A stretch of 64,000 nt of DNA. It comes from Bradyrhizobium sp. CCBAU 51765 (GTDB lineage Bacteria > Pseudomonadota > Alphaproteobacteria > Rhizobiales > Xanthobacteraceae). The DNA lies in the NCBI RefSeq assembly GCF_015291725.1, contig NZ_CP030038.1:5631001-5695000 (forward strand), in the 5' to 3' direction. Of this stretch, positions 42,501 to 51,245 are shown in pieces. The notes under the pieces were generated by a model, which worked only from the letters and a program-made list of their open reading frames with translations, ran no database searches and was not told the origin of the DNA. Every line of letters starts with the position of its first letter. Positions within the stretch are counted from its first letter, which is position 1. Both the position numbers and the translations under genes were made by a program.

Positions 42501-44135
42501 ATGAAGCTCGGGACCGCGATCGCGGAAATCATGAGGCGCGAGGGGATCGAGATCCTCTGCGGCTATCCGGTCAACCATCTGATCGAGCACGCGGCGCAAG
42601 CCGAGATCCGCCCCGTCATGGTGCGGCAGGAGCGCGTCGGCATCCACATGGCGGATGCGATCTCGCGGGTCACGTCGGGGCGCAGCATCGGCGCGTTCTG
42701 CATGCAGCACGGGCCGGGTGCGGAGAATGCGATGGGCGGTGTTGCCCAGTGCTTCGGCGAGTCCGTGCCGGTGCTGGTGCTGCCGATGGGCTATCAGCGC
42801 AGGCTTTCGCATATCGAGCCGAACTTCAATTCCAGCGAGGCGATGAAACCGTTCGCGAAATCGTCCGAGCCGATCATCCTCGCGACCGAAGTCGCCAACA
42901 TCTTCCGCCGCGCCTTCACCAAGCTGAAGAACGGCCGCGGCGGGCCTGTGATCGTCGAGATCCCCTCGGACATGTGGAACGAGGAGGTGCCGGAGCCGCT
43001 CGCCTATAGGCCGGTGCTGCGCACCCGCTACGGCGCCGACCCCGTGCATGTGAAGGAAGCGGCCGGCCTTCTCGTCAAGGCGAAGCGGCCGGTCATCTAT
43101 GCCGGCCAGGGCGTGCATTACGCACAGGCGTGGCCGCAACTGAAACGGCTCGCCGAGCGGCTGGCGATCCCCGTCACCACCAGCCTCGGAGGCAAATCGT
43201 CGTTTCCGGAAACGCATCCACTCTCGCTCGGCTCCGGCGGCCTTGCGGTGCCGCGCGCGGTTCCGAAGTTTCTGAGCGAGGCCGACGTCATCTTCGGCAT
43301 CGGCTGCTCCTTCACCGAGACCAATTTCGGCATCGCGATGCCGAAGGGCAAGGCCATCATTCACTCCACGCTCGATCCCAATCATCTCAACAAGGACGTG
43401 GAAGCGAAGATCGGCCTGGTCGGCGACGCCGCCCTCGTGCTCGACGCGCTGCTGGAGGAGATCGGCAAGACAGTCACCACGGATCGCGACGCCTCGGCGG
43501 TCGCGGCCGAGATCGCGGCCTCGCACAAGGAGTGGCTGGCGAAATGGATGCCGAAGCTGACCAGCAACGACGCACCCTTGAGCCCGTACCGCGTGTTGTG
43601 GGACCTCCAGCACACCGTCGACATCGAGAACACCATCATCACCCACGATGCCGGCAGTCCGCGCGACCAGCTTTCTCCGTTCTGGAAAGCCGTCGAACCT
43701 CTCACCTATCTCGGCTGGGGCAAGACGACGCAACTTGGCTACGGCCTTGGGCTGGCGATGGGCGCCAAGCTCGCAAGGCCCGACAAGCTCTGCATCAATG
43801 TCTGGGGCGATGCGGCCATCGGCTTCACGGGCATGGATTTCGAGACGGCGGTGCGCGAGCGCATCCCGATCATGTCGATCCTGCTCAACAATTTCTCGAT
43901 GGCGATCGAACTGAAGGTGATGCCGGTCTCGACCGAAAAGTATCGCTCGACCGACATTTCCGGCGACTACGCCGCGATGGCGCGCGCCTTCGGCGGCTAT
44001 GGCGAGCGGGTGACCAGGCCGGAGGACATCGTGCCCGCGATCAAGCGGGGCATCCAGAAGACGCAGGAAGGCGTCCCGGTGCTGCTCGAGTTCATCACCA
44101 GCAAGGAGACCGAGGTGTCGCGGCCGGGCACGTGA
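42501..44135 (+). CDS. ThDP-dependent enzyme, acetolactate synthase-like
   Basis: 544 residues with GGGAGAGAGACGTC before the ATG. The catalytic Glu is E44 (VRQERVGIHMADA). The ThDP-binding motif is GDAAIGF... LNNFSM at about 436-465. The central domain (about 190-330) is a Rossmann-like module (VIYAGQGVHYAQAWPQLK). Overall it matches the pyruvate oxidase/acetolactate synthase superfamily annotated as thiamine pyrophosphate-requiring protein; substrate not predictable. No ilvN-like regulatory subunit is near, so anabolic acetolactate synthase is unlikely. Confidence 0.9.
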   Translation: MKLGTAIAEIMRREGIEILCGYPVNHLIEHAAQAEIRPVMVRQERVGIHMADAISRVTSGRSIGAFCMQHGPGAENAMGGVAQCFGESVPVLVLPMGYQRRLSHIEPNFNSSEAMKPFAKSSEPIILATEVANIFRRAFTKLKNGRGGPVIVEIPSDMWNEEVPEPLAYRPVLRTRYGADPVHVKEAAGLLVKAKRPVIYAGQGVHYAQAWPQLKRLAERLAIPVTTSLGGKSSFPETHPLSLGSGGLAVPRAVPKFLSEADVIFGIGCSFTETNFGIAMPKGKAIIHSTLDPNHLNKDVEAKIGLVGDAALVLDALLEEIGKTVTTDRDASAVAAEIAASHKEWLAKWMPKLTSNDAPLSPYRVLWDLQHTVDIENTIITHDAGSPRDQLSPFWKAVEPLTYLGWGKTTQLGYGLGLAMGAKLARPDKLCINVWGDAAIGFTGMDFETAVRERIPIMSILLNNFSMAIELKVMPVSTEKYRSTDISGDYAAMARAFGGYGERVTRPEDIVPAIKRGIQKTQEGVPVLLEFITSKETEVSRPGT

Positions 44136-44351
44136 GCGGGCGCACTTGAGCATGGGGGGCATCAAGCCCGGCTGGTTGCGCCGCATCCACCTCACTCCGA
44201 CGGGGAGAGGTGATCCCGCCTGCCGGCTTCGTCGCTTCAATCCAGTCTCGTCTCAGTTCGGTGCCGCTGTCGTCGAGGCTGGCTCCTGCCGCGCGGGATG
44301 TGATAATCCGGCCCGGTGCCGCGCCTGTCGCGGCATCAAGCCGGATTGCGA

Positions 44352-46832
44352 ATGACCAACCCTCCGAAGGATATCGCCGCTGAACTTGCAGCCGAGAACG
44401 CGCGGCTGCGCAGCGAGCTTGCGATTGCGCGGGATCGCCAGAGCGCGAGCGCCGAGATCCTGCGCACCATCGCGGCCTCGCCCTCCGACGCGCGACCGGT
44501 TTTCGCGGCGATCGCGTCCAGCTCGAAGCACCTGCTCGGCGGCTTCTCCGCGACCGTGCTCCAGTTCATCGGCGACGAGCTGCACCTCGTGGCGTTCACA
44601 CCGACCAGCCCGGAGGCGGACGAAGGGCTGAGGGCCGCGTTCCCGCGCAAGATCGCGGACTTCCCGACCTTTGCGCTGGTGCGCGAGGGCGAGACGATCC
44701 AGTTTCCGGACAGCGAGGCCGCCGACGTTCCGGAGATGAACCGGGAGTTGGCGCGGCTGCGCGGCTTCCGCAGCGTGCTGTTCATGCCGCTGATGAACCG
44801 GGGCGCGCCGGTCGGCATGATCAGCGTCACGCGCGCTGAGCCCGGCGCATTCGCGCCCGATCTCGTACAGCTCCTCCAGACCTTTGCCGACCAGGCCGTG
44901 ATTGCCATCGAGAACGCGCGGCTGTTCAACGAGACGCGCGAGGCGCTGGAGCGGCAGACCGCCACGGCCGACATCCTGAAGGTGATGGCCGCCTCGCCGT
45001 CCGATATGCAGCCCGTGTTCGACGCCATCGCTGCCAACGCCAACCGGCTGATCGGAGGCTTCTCCACCGCGGTGCTGCGTTATATCGACGGCGCCGCCCA
45101 CCTTGCGGCATTCACGCCGACCGATCCGGCCGGCGATCGCGTGCTCCAGGCCTCGTTCCCCGTGCCGTTCGCACAGTTCCCGCCCTATCAGCTCGTTGCC
45201 AATGGTGCCGCCGCGCAACTGCCCGACACCGAGCTCGAGCCGGCCGCACGCGACATCGCGCGTGCGCGGGGCTATCGCAGCATGCTGTTCACCCCGCTGA
45301 TGAGCGAGGGCGAAGCCATCGGCATCATCATCGCCACGCGCCGTGTGACTGGCAGCTTCGCCGAGCATCATGTGCGGCTGCTCCAGACCTTCGCCGACCA
45401 GGCGGTGATCGCGATCAAGAATGTCAGCCTGTTCAACGCCACCAGGGAAGCGCTGGAACGTCAGACCGCGACCGCCGATATCCTCAAGGTGATCGCAGCC
45501 TCACCATCGGACGTCACGCCGGTGTTCCAGGCCATCTCCGACAGCGCAAAGTCGCTGATCGGCGGGCACTCCTCCACCGTCACCCGCGTCATCGACGGCA
45601 TGCTGCATCTGGCGGCCTTCACCACCGACAATGAAGCCGGCAACGCCGATCTGCTCAGCTCCTTCCCGGCGCCGCTGGCGGCATCAGGCATTCACAGCCG
45701 GGTGGCAAGGAGTGGAGAGTATGCATTCCGCAGCGACATGCAGAACGAGCCCGGCCTCACCGAGGCCATGAAGGAACTGGCGCGGACCCGAGGCTATCGC
45801 AGTATCCTCGTGGTGCCGATGCTGCGCGACGGCGTCGCGATCGGCACCATCGCCGTCACGCGGCCGGAGGCCGGCCATTTTCCTGACAAGGCGATCAACC
45901 TGCTCAAGACCTTTGCCGACCAGGCGGTGATCGCGGTCGAGAACACGCGCCTGTTCAACGAGGTGCAGGACCGCACAAGCGAGCTCGCCAGATCGCTGGA
46001 CGATCTGCGCGCCGCGCAGGACCGGCTGATCCAGACCGAGAAGCTCGCATCCCTCGGCCAACTCACCGCGGGCATCGCGCACGAGATCAAGAACCCACTC
46101 AACTTCGTCAACAATTTCGCCTCGCTGTCTGCCGAGCTGACCGAGGAGCTGAACGACGTGCTTGCGCCGGTATCGCTCGCCGAGGACGTGCGCGCGGACG
46201 TCGAGGAGCTGACGGGCCTCCTGAAGGACAATCTGGCAAAGATCGTGGAGCACGGCCGCCGCGCCGATTCCATCGTCAAGAACATGTTGCTGCATTCGCG
46301 CGAGGGCGGCGGGGAGCATGGGCTGAGCGACATCAACGCGCTGGTCGAGGAAAGCCTCAACCTCGCCTATCACGGCGCGCGCGCCGAAAAGCCGGGGTTC
46401 ACCGTGTCGCTGGAGCGCGAGCTCGATCCCGCGGCCGGACAAGCCGAAGTGTTTCCGCAGGAGATCACCCGGGTGCTGCTGAACCTGATCTCGAACGGCT
46501 TCCATGCGGTCGCAAAGCGCAGGGCGGACGGCGCCGCCGACTACGCGCCGGTGGTGCTTGCCGCGACGCGCGACCGCGGCGACAGCGTCGAGATCCGCAT
46601 CCGCGACAACGGCACCGGCATTCCGGACGAGGTGAAGGAGAAGATGTTCAATCCGTTCTTCACCACCAAGCCTGCCGGCGAAGGCACCGGCCTGGGGCTG
46701 TCGATGAGCCACGACATCGTGGTGAAGCAGCACGGCGGCACGATCGACGTCGCGACGGCGCCGGGAGAGTTCGCCGAATTCACGATTCTCCTGCCGCGGA
46801 AGAGCGGATCCATGAGGAGCGACAAGGGATAG
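44352..46832 (+). CDS. Sensor histidine kinase with three tandem GAF domains
   Basis: 826 residues from ATG 44352. An N-terminal coiled coil (AELAAENARLRSELA) precedes three GAF domains of about 170 residues each, introduced by repeats ILRTIAASPSD, ILKVMAASPSD and ILKVIAASPSD. Then comes the dimerisation box SLGQLTAGIAHEIKNPLNFV with the phospho-acceptor His near 577, and HATPase_c (NLISNGFHAV, IRDNGTGIP, GTGLGLSMS). No membrane segment, so it senses a soluble signal. No response regulator is adjacent. It is followed after 19 bases by the membrane hydrolase. Confidence 0.92.
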   Translation: MTNPPKDIAAELAAENARLRSELAIARDRQSASAEILRTIAASPSDARPVFAAIASSSKHLLGGFSATVLQFIGDELHLVAFTPTSPEADEGLRAAFPRKIADFPTFALVREGETIQFPDSEAADVPEMNRELARLRGFRSVLFMPLMNRGAPVGMISVTRAEPGAFAPDLVQLLQTFADQAVIAIENARLFNETREALERQTATADILKVMAASPSDMQPVFDAIAANANRLIGGFSTAVLRYIDGAAHLAAFTPTDPAGDRVLQASFPVPFAQFPPYQLVANGAAAQLPDTELEPAARDIARARGYRSMLFTPLMSEGEAIGIIIATRRVTGSFAEHHVRLLQTFADQAVIAIKNVSLFNATREALERQTATADILKVIAASPSDVTPVFQAISDSAKSLIGGHSSTVTRVIDGMLHLAAFTTDNEAGNADLLSSFPAPLAASGIHSRVARSGEYAFRSDMQNEPGLTEAMKELARTRGYRSILVVPMLRDGVAIGTIAVTRPEAGHFPDKAINLLKTFADQAVIAVENTRLFNEVQDRTSELARSLDDLRAAQDRLIQTEKLASLGQLTAGIAHEIKNPLNFVNNFASLSAELTEELNDVLAPVSLAEDVRADVEELTGLLKDNLAKIVEHGRRADSIVKNMLLHSREGGGEHGLSDINALVEESLNLAYHGARAEKPGFTVSLERELDPAAGQAEVFPQEITRVLLNLISNGFHAVAKRRADGAADYAPVVLAATRDRGDSVEIRIRDNGTGIPDEVKEKMFNPFFTTKPAGEGTGLGLSMSHDIVVKQHGGTIDVATAPGEFAEFTILLPRKSGSMRSDKG

Positions 46833-46851
46833 CATCACCTCGGAGGATTCA

Positions 46852-48552
46852 TTGAAGAGTCTCGCGTGGTTCATTCGGCGCCAATTGCTCTCGCTCTCCG
46901 GCGTCGGCCTCATGCTGGGCGCGCTGCTCTTCGCGGCCGCGCTGACGCCGACGCTGATCCCGCGCAGCTATTTCACGCAAGGTGCCCTCGCCGGCGGCTG
47001 CTTTGCGATCGGCTATTTCGCCGGCGTGCTGTGGCGGCGGCTGTGGCACTATCTGGAACTGCCCGAACCGGCGGCGCGCGCGAGATCGATTGCGAATGCG
47101 CTGGCCGCCGTCATCTGCCTGCTCGTTGTCCTGGTATGCCTGTGGCGCACCGCCGAATGGCAAAACTCGATCCGCGCCGTGATGAAGATGGCACCGGTCG
47201 AGACCGCGCATCCGTTCAAGGTCTGCGCCATCGCCCTGGTCACGTTCGTGGTTCTGCTGGTGCTGGGACGGCTGTTCACGCTGGTCGCCGGCTTTCTCGC
47301 CGCCCGCGCGCGGCACGTCATCCCGCCGAAAGTGGCGAACGTCATCGGCGTGCTGATCGCGGGCTTGCTGTTCTGGTCGATCGCCAGCAATGTCCTGATC
47401 CGCACCGTATTCAACGCGCTCGACTCCTCCTTTCGCGAGCTCGATATCCTGCTCGAGCCCGAGCGACCGCAGCCGACCGCGTCGAACCGAACGGGCGGCC
47501 CGGACTCCCTCGTGAAGTGGCGGGAGCTCGGGCGCATGGGGCGGCGGTTCATTGCCTCGGCCCCGACCGCAGCCGAGATCAGCGCCGTCACGGGACGGCC
47601 CGCCCAGGATCCCGTGCGCGTCTATGTGGGGCTCGCCGGCCGCGACACGCCGCAGGCGCGCGCCAAGCTCGCGCTCGACGAACTGAAGCGTCAGCACGGT
47701 TTTGAGCGCAAGGTCCTGGTCGTGATCACGCCGACCGGCACCGGCTGGATCGATCCGGCCGCGATGGACACGGTGGAATGTCTCCATCATGGCGATGTCG
47801 CGAGCGTGGCGATACAATATTCTTACCTCAACAGCCCGCTGTCGCTGCTCTTCCAGCCGGAGTACGGAGCAGAGGCCTCGCGTGCGCTGTTCGCTGAAAT
47901 CTATGGCTACTGGACGACGCTGCCGAAGGACGGTCGGCCGCAGCTGTATCTGCACGGACTCAGTCTCGGCGCCATGAACTCGGAAAAATCTGCGGAGTTG
48001 TTCGAGACGATCGGCGATCCGATTGCGGGCGCGCTCTGGAGCGGGCCGCCGTTCGAAAGCCGCATCTGGCGCTCGATCACCGCGAACCGCAACCCGGGCA
48101 CGCCGGCGTGGCTGCCGGAATTTCGCGACGGCCGCTTCGTCCGCTTCATGAACCAGAATGGAGCGACAGTGCCGGCAGATGCGCCGTGGGGTCCGATGCG
48201 CGTCGTCTATCTGCAATATGCCAGTGACGCGATCACGTTCTTTTCCTACCGCGACGCCTACCGGGCGCCGGCCTGGATGACGGTGCCGCGCGGGCCCGAC
48301 GTCTCACCTCAGCTGCAGTGGTATCCTATCGTCACGATGCTGCAGCTCGCCCTCGACATGGCGGTCGCCACCCATACGCCGATGGGCTTTGGCCATGTCT
48401 ACGCACCCGAGCATTACGTCGACGCCTGGGTCGCGGTGACCGATGTCAATGACTGGTCGGCCGAGGCGCTCGCACGGCTGAAGGGGCAGCTTGCGGCGAA
48501 AGCGCGGCAGACGACGAGCGCAGGGGATGACGATCCCGATCGCGGCGGCTGA
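46852..48552 (+). CDS. Membrane-anchored alpha/beta hydrolase (Abhydrolase_9 type)
   Basis: 566 residues starting at TTG 46852, with CGGAGGATTCA as ribosome binding site; the 19-base gap to the kinase stop suggests co-transcription. The N-terminal third has four to five membrane helices (residues 10-32, 44-63, 78-100, 121-150, 160-180). The C-terminal soluble domain has VLVVITPTGTGWIDPAAMD, VASVAIQYSYLNSPLS and LYLHGLSLGAMNSE, where Ser is the probable nucleophile, and GPPFESRIW. This matches the Abhydrolase_9 family with its N-terminal membrane partner. Substrate unknown. Confidence 0.87.
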   Translation: MKSLAWFIRRQLLSLSGVGLMLGALLFAAALTPTLIPRSYFTQGALAGGCFAIGYFAGVLWRRLWHYLELPEPAARARSIANALAAVICLLVVLVCLWRTAEWQNSIRAVMKMAPVETAHPFKVCAIALVTFVVLLVLGRLFTLVAGFLAARARHVIPPKVANVIGVLIAGLLFWSIASNVLIRTVFNALDSSFRELDILLEPERPQPTASNRTGGPDSLVKWRELGRMGRRFIASAPTAAEISAVTGRPAQDPVRVYVGLAGRDTPQARAKLALDELKRQHGFERKVLVVITPTGTGWIDPAAMDTVECLHHGDVASVAIQYSYLNSPLSLLFQPEYGAEASRALFAEIYGYWTTLPKDGRPQLYLHGLSLGAMNSEKSAELFETIGDPIAGALWSGPPFESRIWRSITANRNPGTPAWLPEFRDGRFVRFMNQNGATVPADAPWGPMRVVYLQYASDAITFFSYRDAYRAPAWMTVPRGPDVSPQLQWYPIVTMLQLALDMAVATHTPMGFGHVYAPEHYVDAWVAVTDVNDWSAEALARLKGQLAAKARQTTSAGDDDPDRGG

Positions 48553-48600
48553 AGCGCGATGGGATTTGGATGAGAGATCTTTACGGAAAGCCGCTTCGCA

Positions 48601-48636
48601 CTTTTCCGGATCATGCTTTGGGCGTAATCCGGAAAG
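48601..48636. terminator. Hairpin between convergent genes
   Basis: CTTTTCCGGAT at 48601-48611 pairs with ATCCGGAAAG at 48627-48636 (9-10 bp, loop 15). It lies between the hydrolase stop (48552) and the MFS stop (48680) and can serve both. The same TTTTCCGGATCATGC unit recurs often in related genomes, so it may be another dispersed repeat. Confidence 0.5.
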
Positions 48637-48679
48637 GCCCCGGTCCTCCGAAGGATCATGCTCAGCCGGCGGCGCCGCT

Positions 48680-50278
48680 TCACTCCGCCATCTCGACGTG
48701 CTTGGTCACGGTGGGGCCGGCCAGCGGCCGCTCCTCCATCGCGATCAGGCACAGCGCAGCACCCGTCATCAGCGCGGTGGCGGCGCCGAAGACGTAACGG
48801 AACGCATGCCGCATGTCCTCGGTGGGAATGGCATTGACGACGCCTGCGGCATGATGCTCGCCGGCGAGCGGGATGTCGGTGCCGAGCGCGATCAGCAGGA
48901 TGGCTGCGAAGGCCGCGACCGTGAACGAGGACATCAGCGAGCGGAAGAAGTTCAATGCGCCGGTGATGGTGCCGACCTGCGGCCGGGCGACCGAATTCTG
49001 CACCGAGACCACGCAAACCGGAAAGGTGGTGCCGAGGCCGAGCGCAAACGCGGCCATCAGCGTCAAAAGGCCCCAGAGCGGCAGCGTCGTCAGCGTGAGA
49101 CCGAGGCCGCACAGCGCGGCCCAGGATGTGCCGATGATGGCGACGCGCTTGTAGTGCTTGGCCCGAGCCATCGTGCGCCCGGCTATGGCCGCGCCGAGGG
49201 TCGAGACGGCCGCCAGCGGAATCAGCGCAAGGCCCGCCTCGCTGGCGCTGAGGTGATAGACGGATTCGTAATAGAGCGGCAGCTGGACCGTGAGGCCCGT
49301 GATCGCGCCGAGCGCACAGCCGCCCGCCATCAGCCCGAAGGGGACGACACTTCCGCCGAGCAGCGGCAGCGGCAGGAACGGCTCGTCCGCCCGCCGCGCG
49401 TGCCAGACGAAGCTGACGACGAGCGCGACCGCGCCACCGACCATCGCGAGTACGGTCGGCGACAGCCAGGGATAGCGCGTGCCGCCCCAGGTCAGCACCA
49501 GCATGAAGACCACGGCAGAGGCCATCAGCAACACGCCGCCGAGCCAGTCGACCTTGCGCTTGCGATGGAACACCGGGATTTTCTTCATCTTCGGCAGCAG
49601 AAGCGCGATCGCGGCGGCCGAGAGCGGCAGGTTGATCCAGAAGATCATCGACCAGTGCAGATGCTCGGCGAACACGCCGCCGATGACCGGGCCAAGAATG
49701 CCGCCGACCATCCAGACGCTGGAGAAATAGGCCTGGTATTGTCCGCGCTCGCGCGGGCTCACCACGTCGGAGATCACGGTCTGCACCACCGGCATGATGC
49801 CGCCGCCGCCGAGGCCCTGGAGGCCGCGCGCCAGGATCAGCATCGGCATGTTCGGGGCGATCGCGCACAGCACCGAGCCAGCGACGAACAGGCTGAGCGA
49901 GATGATGATCATGACGCGACGACCGTAGATGTCGCTGAGCGTGCCGAACACCGGCGCGACCGCGGTCGAGGCGAGCAGATAGGCTGTGATCACCCAGGAG
50001 AGATTGGAGACGTCCTGGAACTGCCGCCCGATGGTCGGCAGCGCGGTCGCCACGATGGTCTGGTCGAGCGCTGCCAGGAACATCGTCAGCATCAGGCTGA
50101 TGACGATGGTACGGACCTCGTCGGAGGTCAGCGGCACCGGCGGCGCGATGGACGGCGCGTCATCGACGCTCAACACCTCGCTGGGAAGGCGGGACAGCTC
50201 GTCGGCAATGTCGTCAGGCAATGTCTGGACGTCGGCAGCACTCTGCCGTTCGATTTTGTTCATCTCGTCGGACGTCAT
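48680..50278 (-). CDS. DHA2-family MFS multidrug transporter (EmrB/QacA type)
   Basis: 532 residues from ATG 50278. A cytosolic N-terminal extension of about 55 residues precedes the first helix (LMLTMFLAALDQTIVATALPTI), which holds the conserved LDxTIVATALP of DHA2 pumps; GRRVMIIISLSLFV is motif A and SVWMVGGILGPVIGGVF motif C, typical of drug/proton antiporters. About 14 helices are predicted. No EmrA adaptor gene lies next to it. The stop is convergent with the hydrolase at 48552. Confidence 0.9.
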   Translation of the reverse strand: MTSDEMNKIERQSAADVQTLPDDIADELSRLPSEVLSVDDAPSIAPPVPLTSDEVRTIVISLMLTMFLAALDQTIVATALPTIGRQFQDVSNLSWVITAYLLASTAVAPVFGTLSDIYGRRVMIIISLSLFVAGSVLCAIAPNMPMLILARGLQGLGGGGIMPVVQTVISDVVSPRERGQYQAYFSSVWMVGGILGPVIGGVFAEHLHWSMIFWINLPLSAAAIALLLPKMKKIPVFHRKRKVDWLGGVLLMASAVVFMLVLTWGGTRYPWLSPTVLAMVGGAVALVVSFVWHARRADEPFLPLPLLGGSVVPFGLMAGGCALGAITGLTVQLPLYYESVYHLSASEAGLALIPLAAVSTLGAAIAGRTMARAKHYKRVAIIGTSWAALCGLGLTLTTLPLWGLLTLMAAFALGLGTTFPVCVVSVQNSVARPQVGTITGALNFFRSLMSSFTVAAFAAILLIALGTDIPLAGEHHAAGVVNAIPTEDMRHAFRYVFGAATALMTGAALCLIAMEERPLAGPTVTKHVEMAE

Positions 50279-50417
50279 GTGGCGGCGCAACGCCGCGAAG
50301 GATTCGTTCTATGCAATCCAATGTAGACAGCAAAGTTCTTCCCAGGCAGGCACCACGGCGCATGGGTGCATCCCGCCCCGAGGTCATCCCGAACACGTGA
50401 TCGCAAGGGGCGACGGA

Positions 50418-50954
50418 TCAGTCCCTTGTCAGTCCCTTGTCAGTCCTTGGGCGTCGCTTCAGACGGGCCCGTTTCGGCAGCACGGCCGGCCATTGCACGA
50501 TGTGGTTCTCGAGCTCCTCGTCCGGAATCTCCTCCTCGCTTCCCTCGACGCGGCCGCGCACGGAGACGCCGGCTTCGTGGACGGTGTTGGGATCGCCCGA
50601 AACCAGCGGATGCCACCAATAGAGGTCGCGCCCCTCGGCGACGAGCTTGTAGCCGCAGCTCGGCGGCAGCCAGTTCAGGGTGCGGACATTGGCCGGGGTC
50701 AGGCGGACGCAATCCGGAACCTTGTCGGAACGATTCGGATAGTCCTTGCAGGCGCAGCTCGCCCCGTCGAGCAGCTTGCAGCCGACATGGGTGAAGTAGA
50801 TCCGGCCGGTGTCCTCGTCTTCGAGCTTGTTCAGGCAGCAGCGGCCGCAGCCGTCGCACAGGCTTTCCCATTCGGACCCCGACATCTCTTCCAACGTCTT
50901 GGTTTTCCAGAAGAATTCTTCCTGGCCTGAGGGTCGTTTGGGAGCTGCGGTCAT
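50418..50954 (-). CDS. YcgN-family (UPF0260) cysteine-cluster protein
   Basis: 178 residues from ATG 50954. The conserved Cys set C33-x2-C36-x2-C39-C40 (LCDGCGRCC), C59, C67, C69 (SCACKDYPNR) and C82 (VPDCVRL) is complete, consistent with binding a metal or Fe-S cluster. Function unknown. The C-terminus ends in an unusual tandem 11-base repeat of DNA that encodes the last residues (TDKGLTRD). It lies 139 bases upstream of the pump gene. Confidence 0.9.
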   Translation of the reverse strand: MTAAPKRPSGQEEFFWKTKTLEEMSGSEWESLCDGCGRCCLNKLEDEDTGRIYFTHVGCKLLDGASCACKDYPNRSDKVPDCVRLTPANVRTLNWLPPSCGYKLVAEGRDLYWWHPLVSGDPNTVHEAGVSVRGRVEGSEEEIPDEELENHIVQWPAVLPKRARLKRRPRTDKGLTRD

Positions 50955-51245
50955 GCGCCTCAACAAAAATTCGAAAGAGCTACGGCGACGCCATCTAGGG
51001 GGCACGGACGCAAGGGTGCAAGCGAGGCCTCTCTGAAGCCCGTAATGACCCGGGGTCAATTAGGCCTGTTGTTCAAAATCGCGAGCGTGACCATTGGTTT
51101 ATGGGCCCCGCTCGGCTAGAAGGAACAGCAAGTCCCTCGGATGCTGGCCGGGCGCCTTGGGTTTGCCGCAACATTCGCCCAAGACGTCTCGATGCCGCCC
51201 CGGCCGGGTGCTTGATCGCTTCGAAGCAGGGCTCAAGGGTTCTAG

